Positions 58,901-64,000 of a stretch of DNA of 64,000 nucleotides are shown here, piece after piece. The notes below the pieces were generated by a model. That model did not search any database, had not been told where the DNA came from, and worked only from the letters and a program-made list of their open reading frames with translations. The stretch covers positions 474,287 through 538,286 of the forward strand of contig NC_087063.1 of the NCBI RefSeq assembly GCF_963678635.1. Reading direction: 5' to 3'. A program made the translations under genes and the position numbers. This DNA is from Symsagittifera roscoffensis (Eukaryota; Xenacoelomorpha; Acoela; Convolutidae). The first letter of the stretch is position 1. Each line of letters begins with the position of its first letter.

Positions 58901-61900
58901 TGGCATTAGCATACAATTATGTTTCAAAATTTTCTGTTTTTGGCATGGAAGTTTGCATCTTTGTCCTTCAAGGTTTTTCATAAGCGAAGTACGCAAGATA
59001 GCGTGTAAGAATGCAGGTAAACTAATTAACACCGTGCATGGGACTTACTGATACAAGTCATAGCAGTATAATCTTGCTCGCAGCTCAACTGCTCGATTTT
59101 TGAAAGAATTCGGCAACTCATATAAATTAACGGCTTTTAAAAAACTAGTTAAACGCTAAAATGAACTGCGCGGCCATACTTGGCAGCGTTTGTAGCTTCA
59201 CGACAGGTCGTATGTGTTCCTAAGTTACAGTTTTGCGCTATCCTCTTGCGATCAATTTTGTGTCTGAAGCATTATGAGGTCCTTCTTAACTTTCACCTCA
59301 TCCCCATTAATTTTTTCGACTCAACAAGTCTTCTCAGGTATCGTCTACTTTGTTATTGCTTGTTAGTTATGTTTCGATGCTATTTTAACATTTAATTGTT
59401 TTGCTTGGGATCCTTTTTTCAAAATGAAAGGAAAAATCAAGACAACAATATGGAACTTTCGGTAGAATGTTTTTTTTTCGACTTGTGTATGTAATTTTTC
59501 TGCACTTTTGATCAACGTTCTGTCGATTTGTATTTTTTGTCTCAAGCTTTTTAAAATGTTTCAGCAAATCTGTTTTTGGTTCGTTTAGGATAGCTGCTCG
59601 TCTATAGATTGCTGTATGGGGTTGTGAAAGCAGACATACTAAAAAGTTTAGGTGCCTGATAACAGAATCACACGAATCATTCGATGGATTACATTATTTT
59701 GAATTCAGATGTCTTAGCTTCTCTGGCGCACTAATTCTTGAGGTAATAAGTGCGCCTGGGACCGCGAACATCATTGGTTCGAATTTGACAACTATCTTTT
59801 TCTAAATGTTAACTTAGCTTCAGCCTTTTGTTTGTCTGCTTATGCTTTGTCCTCTAAGTTGCCCCATCACGCATTTTTCTTGCGCTGTAGGTGATGTTCT
59901 TTTTAGTTTAAAGTGTTTTGATTTAACCCGGTTAATGATAAACTAAATCTTCAAATTAATTTTCTTTCTGTTTTTTTTCGCATAGGCTTTTTGGCCTCAA
60001 AAATTCCGATTTATCTTTCAGTGGCTTAGTGACCCTAATTTGCGTAATTTGAAAGGAAAGTAAATTTTCACTTTGTGTGTTTTTTCAGAGGGATAAATTT
60101 AGATTTTCAGAATTTTCAAGTTTTTATGAGGACATTTTTGTTTGTGTGTCATCTGGAGCTTACAATTGTTTCGGTCTTTTTACCGCTCGATTAATGTTTC
60201 TGAATGCTCATTTCACACCGGTGATTGTTTTTTGACGTGTTTTCCTCAAATTAAACATCACGGAAGACAAAGCTTTGATGTTTTTGCAGTTTTGGTTTTT
60301 CAAAATTTTTTCATTTTTTTTCGACCTAGTGGCTTTTTTATGATTTTTTGTTTCCTAGCTTGCGATTTTACGTTTGTGTGATATCCCTAGTGGCACGCTT
60401 TGCCTCTGTTTTAATATTTTGTGGCAATTGAAAGTATCCAAAAACGCTTTGATTTCTCATTTTGCTTTCTCTTCATGTAATAGTCTGTTACTAGACCTCT
60501 TTGTTACTAGATGTTTTTAGTTATGATTAGAGTTTTCTATAAATTTTGAAAATAAAAAAGGCCCTTTTTCCTCCCCCCCCCCCCCACCTGCAAATTTTTA
60601 TATTTGCTGTTCACTTTGTCCGATTGTCATGAAAATTGCCATGCAGACTAATTACGCCATGACAAACATTTGGTCTTCATAATTAACCTTGTAAAACAAC
60701 TCGTTAAACCATAAAAATCATGTTTGAGGTTTGGGATGGAAAAAGAACCCAAAAAAATATTAGGGTAAGCAAAATGTGCAGATGCATCAATGTTTTCAGT
60801 TTTGAATTGTTTTCAGTTTTTACATTTCTCATTAAATCATCGTCTAGCTTTGTGAGGTAAAATTAAAGTCTGTCGTGTTATTTGAACGGAAACTTTATAA
60901 GTTTTCAGTTTATCTTCTTTTTTGGTTTTAATCGTTTTTATATAATTATATGTCACTAGATTTTAGGCATTTTCTAAATTTTGTGATGCGAAGTTTTTTT
61001 TTGTTCTTGACTCTTACGATCTTGTATAGTGTGATACAGTCAGTCCAGTTTTGTTGTCAACTAAAGTCACTCATTTTTGTGCTAAGTTTGTGTTCATTTT
61101 TGATTTTTTGTCGACTTTTTTGTGGCTCTCTTGTATTACATCCAAAGTGGTACGAAGCTCCGCTTTGCCTTTGTATAAATTGTTTATAATATTTCATTGC
61201 AGCTTTTGGATTTCTAGAACTCACTTTGCAGTTTTTTCGCTTGTGTTTGAAGTTTTATTTCAAAACTTTACAAGAATATAAGAAAGCAGCAGAATAATTC
61301 AAGAAGAATTAATCTAAAACTTATATTTTTAGTTTCTCGCCAATTTTTTCCAGCGAAAACTGTGATCGTGACTCGCTACTTTCCCAGCAACCTGTTGCTC
61401 GTGTTGTCTTTGAATTTACAGCTATTTTGTGCGATATTTTGTTTCAAATTTATCCCGAACTAAATAAACTGAAACTTAAACTAACATGCGTGTACAACCT
61501 TGCTTTAGGTATTTCAAGTATCGGTAGGAAATTTCTGCTTCTTTCGAGAACGGGTGAAAATTAAAAGACTAGAAAAAAATGCAGTATAAATTTTATAAGC
61601 AATTAAATGATTCATGCTGTAATCTAACAGTGTTCTTTTTTGATGTGCTTGAATTTATATGCAATGACTATGTCTCAGGGGTTGTGGGACTCGATATGAA
61701 TTGTTTCAAAGAACTGTTGAATAAAAAGTTTGAAGGTATTTTGAGGTGATACTTTCAATGGGTATAAAACGGCACATGAGATATTTTGCCGTGCAATCTT
61801 CGAAACCCTCTTCGAACTGCGAATCTTAATTTACAATCCTCAGTGTCTAAGTGACATTATGGTGCCACGGTGGTGACGGTGCCCAGCAGTCATTTGACTG

Positions 61901-64000
61901 CGGTTTAAAATCGCACGTGCACTGCAATTTGCTAGGTTAGCTCTTGCAAGTAAGTCATTCCTCTATGTGCTCTAAACATGAACCTCTAGGCAGGGGCCGA
62001 TCTAGGATTTTCTCAAGGGGGGCAGATTTTCAAGGGGGGCAGATTTTCATGGGGGGCAGACCTTTTTTTAGGTCAACCAAATTGATCTTTCGAGCTCTCC
62101 CTAAGCACAGTTTAGTCCCTGTTTCGGCCAAATTTTCTGCGCCGCAGGCAAAATTTTGAAAAAAAACAGTCCAAAAAAAGCGTTTTTGGAAAATGTTGAC
62201 CAAAAAATCGCTATTTTTTGGAGCGCGCTCCTACCTATAAAATTAGTATATATTGGCACCGAAGGCACCTTCAGAAAATTTTTAGGGTCGGTCGGCCAAA
62301 AATGGATTTCTTAAAAAGTACCAAAGGGGGGACCCTTTGGGTCGGCAAGAGGTCGAATCCATGAGAAGAAGGGCATCCGCTGCCCCCCCCCCCCCGCCTA
62401 AATCCTTAAATCCGCCCCTGCCTCCAGGTAAGACCTGTTGCTGTTTGCCTGAAAAATTTTCGGAAAAAAATTATATTATGGACCAATTCAATAAACTGCA
62501 ATGCCTTCTAGTTTTTGATCATGACCTTAGTCTGGATTTTGCGGTCGTGGATTCGAAATGAAAATTTGTTTTAAAAAAAACAAAGATCTAGAGACATTTC
62601 TATTTAGGCATGGAAACTACGACCAGCACATAAGTGATGCGCGCGAGATCATTCGCGAGCACTCATCATCAAACACCTCTTTGCAGCGTACAAATTCAAG
62701 CAACTCAGGCAACAGACGGCCTGCAATTGTCGATTGGAGAGTGAATGGCCATTATGAACAGGGCAAGTTTCCGAACGAGAAAATGTTTTTGAGAAACGGT
62801 CTTTTCTGTTAAATTGTTCCTTTTTTGTTCGTGGAATTGAATCATAATGATAGAATCTATTTTTTGGAAAAAATATCATCAAAACCGAAACAATCTATTC
62901 GGATATTTTGGGCAGAACAACAGAAAAGGCCAGCGCTGGAATTTGTAAATTTACTGGTTTAGATCCGTATGTAATTAATTTTTGGTTTAGATCCGTATGA
63001 GAGCAAATATGAGCAAATATTGTAAGTATGATGAAATAGTTTTTTTTTTTTAATTTTTCACACCACCCAAGGGGCTCAAATAATGTTAACTGATTAAGAG
63101 TTGATGAACATAGTTCACACTCTTATAGAAGTCTTAAATTTGTTAAAAGAAAGGCAAAATCCACTATCAAACAGCAAAATGGTATATACGTCACGAAAAA
63201 CGTGATCTTAACGTTTATGGAAATTTTAGCAAAAAAAAAATTTCAATTGAGTTAGTTTTAGCAAAAATATGTCAATCATATCTTTTTCTTGAATTTCAAA
63301 GAGCTTTAAGGCATCTAAATTTTCTTCGAAATTCGAAAATGAATTTTTTTTCAAAAAACAAGCCAGTTTTTTTGTTAACTTGTGTCAATTGACTCTTTTC
63401 CAATTCTCTGTTGGCTATGTTCTTATCCTTAAGCTCTCAAATTAATAGATTAAAAAACTGTGGTTCTGGATAAATTTTGCTCAGATTAACGAAATTGATG
63501 TTCAGTGTTTAATGATAATTTTATTTTCAAGCAAGAAACTTATTACCATTCATTATATAAAATTGAAGGCTTACAATTTAGTTAGGCAATTTTGTTATTG
63601 ATTAGCAAAAAGGCGTATTTTAGGCCCATAATCGCGCCCCTAATTAGACGAAGTTATTTATCACTAACCCAAAACGCTTAATTCGAACTTTGTTCGAATG
63701 CCACTTTGGTTGCCATAGAAATTATCTCAAAAGTTTTAAACTTGTTGAAGAAATTCATCAATAGAAAAATCATTTCTCAATTTTTAAAACGGATTTGACA
63801 AAAAAGAAGTTAAATGGCGAAGTTCAACTTAAACCTGACGTTGATTTAGAGATGTTGAAAGAGAAGACCGCGCTGCTCTTGTGATTGAGTTATCGAACAA
63901 GGCATTAACTACAAACAGAGTAGTGCATCACAATGGAACGAGTAAACCTCCCTTTGTTCCCCTCAAAACATCACCAGCCGGGGATTCTCTGGACTCCTGG
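52913..64000 (+). CDS. TDRD5/7-like: LOTUS (OST-HTH) domain protein, TDRD5/TDRD7-like, 5' part
   Basis: Exons in phase: 52913-53658, 57600-57659, 62608-62762, and 63852 to the window end (open). Residues about 5-90 form an OST-HTH/LOTUS domain: 'LKSDIRSVLLASKDGVPAHI', 'KYGFASVHQLMCAIPDTVRI', 'VVYKVVDNEATAKLSQLVSK', 'QKSKKRR'. This matches the N-terminus of the Tudor proteins TDRD5 and TDRD7, germ-granule (nuage) factors of the piRNA pathway whose LOTUS domain binds RNA or the helicase Vasa. A run of eight Gly follows (a GGA microsatellite), then a long Ser/Asn-rich disordered region. Tudor domains would lie beyond the window. MARF1-type LOTUS proteins are an alternative. Exon 1 is firm; exons 2-4 rest on splice sites and phase. 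The last exon uses the second AG (TTTAGAG|ATG), since the first leads to a stop. Confidence 0.75.
54563..55080 (+). mobile_element. SINE family 1 copy (intact reference)
   Basis: 518 bp: 5' block 'cacaatcaaagcttgtgtta', A-box-like TGTAGCGTAGAGGT, B box GGGTTCGAACCT, tail GCGAAGTGCAACTCCGCCTC, TGTG. It is the uninterrupted version of the split copy at 22811. In intron 1 of the LOTUS gene. Confidence 0.7.
55095..55135 (+). repeat. Hairpin motif just after a SINE tail
   Basis: AACCCTGCGATAAGCAAGGG, then ACTATCGAGTGATAGA, 15 bp after the end of SINE family 1. Same motif group as 22161, 30384 and 35507. Confidence 0.5.
55850..56724 (+). mobile_element. Helitron-like element with internal minisatellite, copy 3 (short)
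   Basis: 5' TCAGTAATTTTTTTGCGAGG, 3' hairpin GCACCGGAGGTGC then GTTAAACGCTAG|T. Same ends as copy 2, but only about three or four monomers (875 bp versus 2385 bp). The family therefore differs mainly in monomer number. Lies in intron 1 of the LOTUS gene. Confidence 0.65.
57132..57545. mobile_element. hAT-type MITE, copy 1
   Basis: The TIR begins CAGGGGCGGATCTAGGATTT on the left; the right end is CCGCCCCTG. Flanks CACACACT and TACACACT are a likely 8-bp target duplication with one change. Internally it has a ~30-base G run near 57511-57533 and a CGCCGCAGGCAAATTTT block. It lies 54 bp upstream of an exon of the LOTUS gene. Confidence 0.7.
57660..61990 (+). other. Long intron of the LOTUS gene
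   Basis: No coding exon recognised. Holds a worn repeat at 58480-58790 (like KDM7 intron 2), a SINE family 3 copy near 59710, SINE-type tail fragments near 60385 (CACGCTTTGCCTCTG) and 61145 (TACGAAGCTCCGCTTTGCCT), and a poly-C run near 60574. Small exons could have been missed here. Confidence 0.35.
59710..60400 (+). mobile_element. SINE family 3 copy
   Basis: 'cttgaggtaataagtgcgcc', then 'tgggaccgcgaa' and B box TTGGTTCGAATTTGAC match the copy at 30520. The tail ends near CACGCTTTGCCTCTG, a variant of the shared SINE tail. The length is larger than for family 1, so the right boundary is uncertain. Confidence 0.4.
61991..62420. mobile_element. hAT-type MITE, copy 2
   Basis: CAGGGGCCGATCTAGGATTT at the left and AAATCCGCCCCTG at the right. 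The flanking 8-mers are CCTCTAGG and CCTCCAGG (7 of 8 identical), the target-duplication length of hAT transposons. The interior matches copy 1 (GCGCCGCAGGCAAA, GGGTCGGTCGGCCAA), with a poly-C tract near 62385. In the intron before the exon at 62608. Confidence 0.75.
62763..63851 (+). other. Probable GC-AG intron in the LOTUS gene
   Basis: Donor AACAGG|GCAAGT, the consensus for GC donors, with acceptor TTTAGAG|ATG. The phase fits (G + AT). Unlike the KDM7 case there is no protein alignment to confirm it. Confidence 0.45.

Overview
The window is animal (metazoan) nuclear DNA. It is AT-rich, gene-poor and full of transposable elements. Its genes are split by GT-AG and a few GC-AG introns and encode animal families: a PA28 proteasome activator (two copies), a KDM7/PHF8-type JmjC histone demethylase, and a LOTUS-domain protein resembling TDRD5/TDRD7. 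The species cannot be told from sequence alone. An invertebrate is likely, because the two PA28 genes look like a lineage-specific tandem duplication and the repeats are not any vertebrate families I recognise.

Layout. 1-2472: SINE-like repeats. 2473-9325 (+): PA28 copy 1, with its 5' exon(s) not found; the last intron holds a degenerate CATC satellite with a hAT fragment inserted in it. 10.09-15.3 kb: decayed non-LTR retrotransposon (LINE) on the minus strand, including a 1.17-kb tandem duplication of its endonuclease part. 19.2-26.9 kb (+): PA28 copy 2, whose introns carry a 0.93-kb foldback, a SINE split by another element, and a Jockey-like LINE 3' end. 27474-32961 (+): complete three-exon KDM7-like gene of 641 aa, starting 588 bp after PA28 copy 2. 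33-37.6 kb: dispersed repeats. 37.65-52.07 kb: what looks like one dismembered minus-strand LINE, with a duplicated 5'/ORF1 part, an endonuclease split by a Helitron-like element, and the RT-to-C-terminus segment amplified into seven 992-bp tandem units. 52913 to the end (+): four exons of the LOTUS/Tudor-type gene, running off the window; its introns carry another Helitron-like element, two hAT-type MITEs and SINEs.

The genes do not form a pathway. They are a proteasome cap subunit pair, a chromatin demethylase and a probable germ-granule protein. The most distinctive content is the repeats: (i) a Helitron-like family built around a ~165-bp internal minisatellite; (ii) a satellite made from a broken reverse transcriptase with a two-unit higher-order pattern; (iii) tRNA-derived SINEs with different heads but the same 3' hairpin tail; (iv) an unclassified family with hairpins at both ends.

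Exon models rest on splice consensus, reading-phase continuity and my recollection of family sequences. No alignment or database search was run, and repeat family names are provisional.
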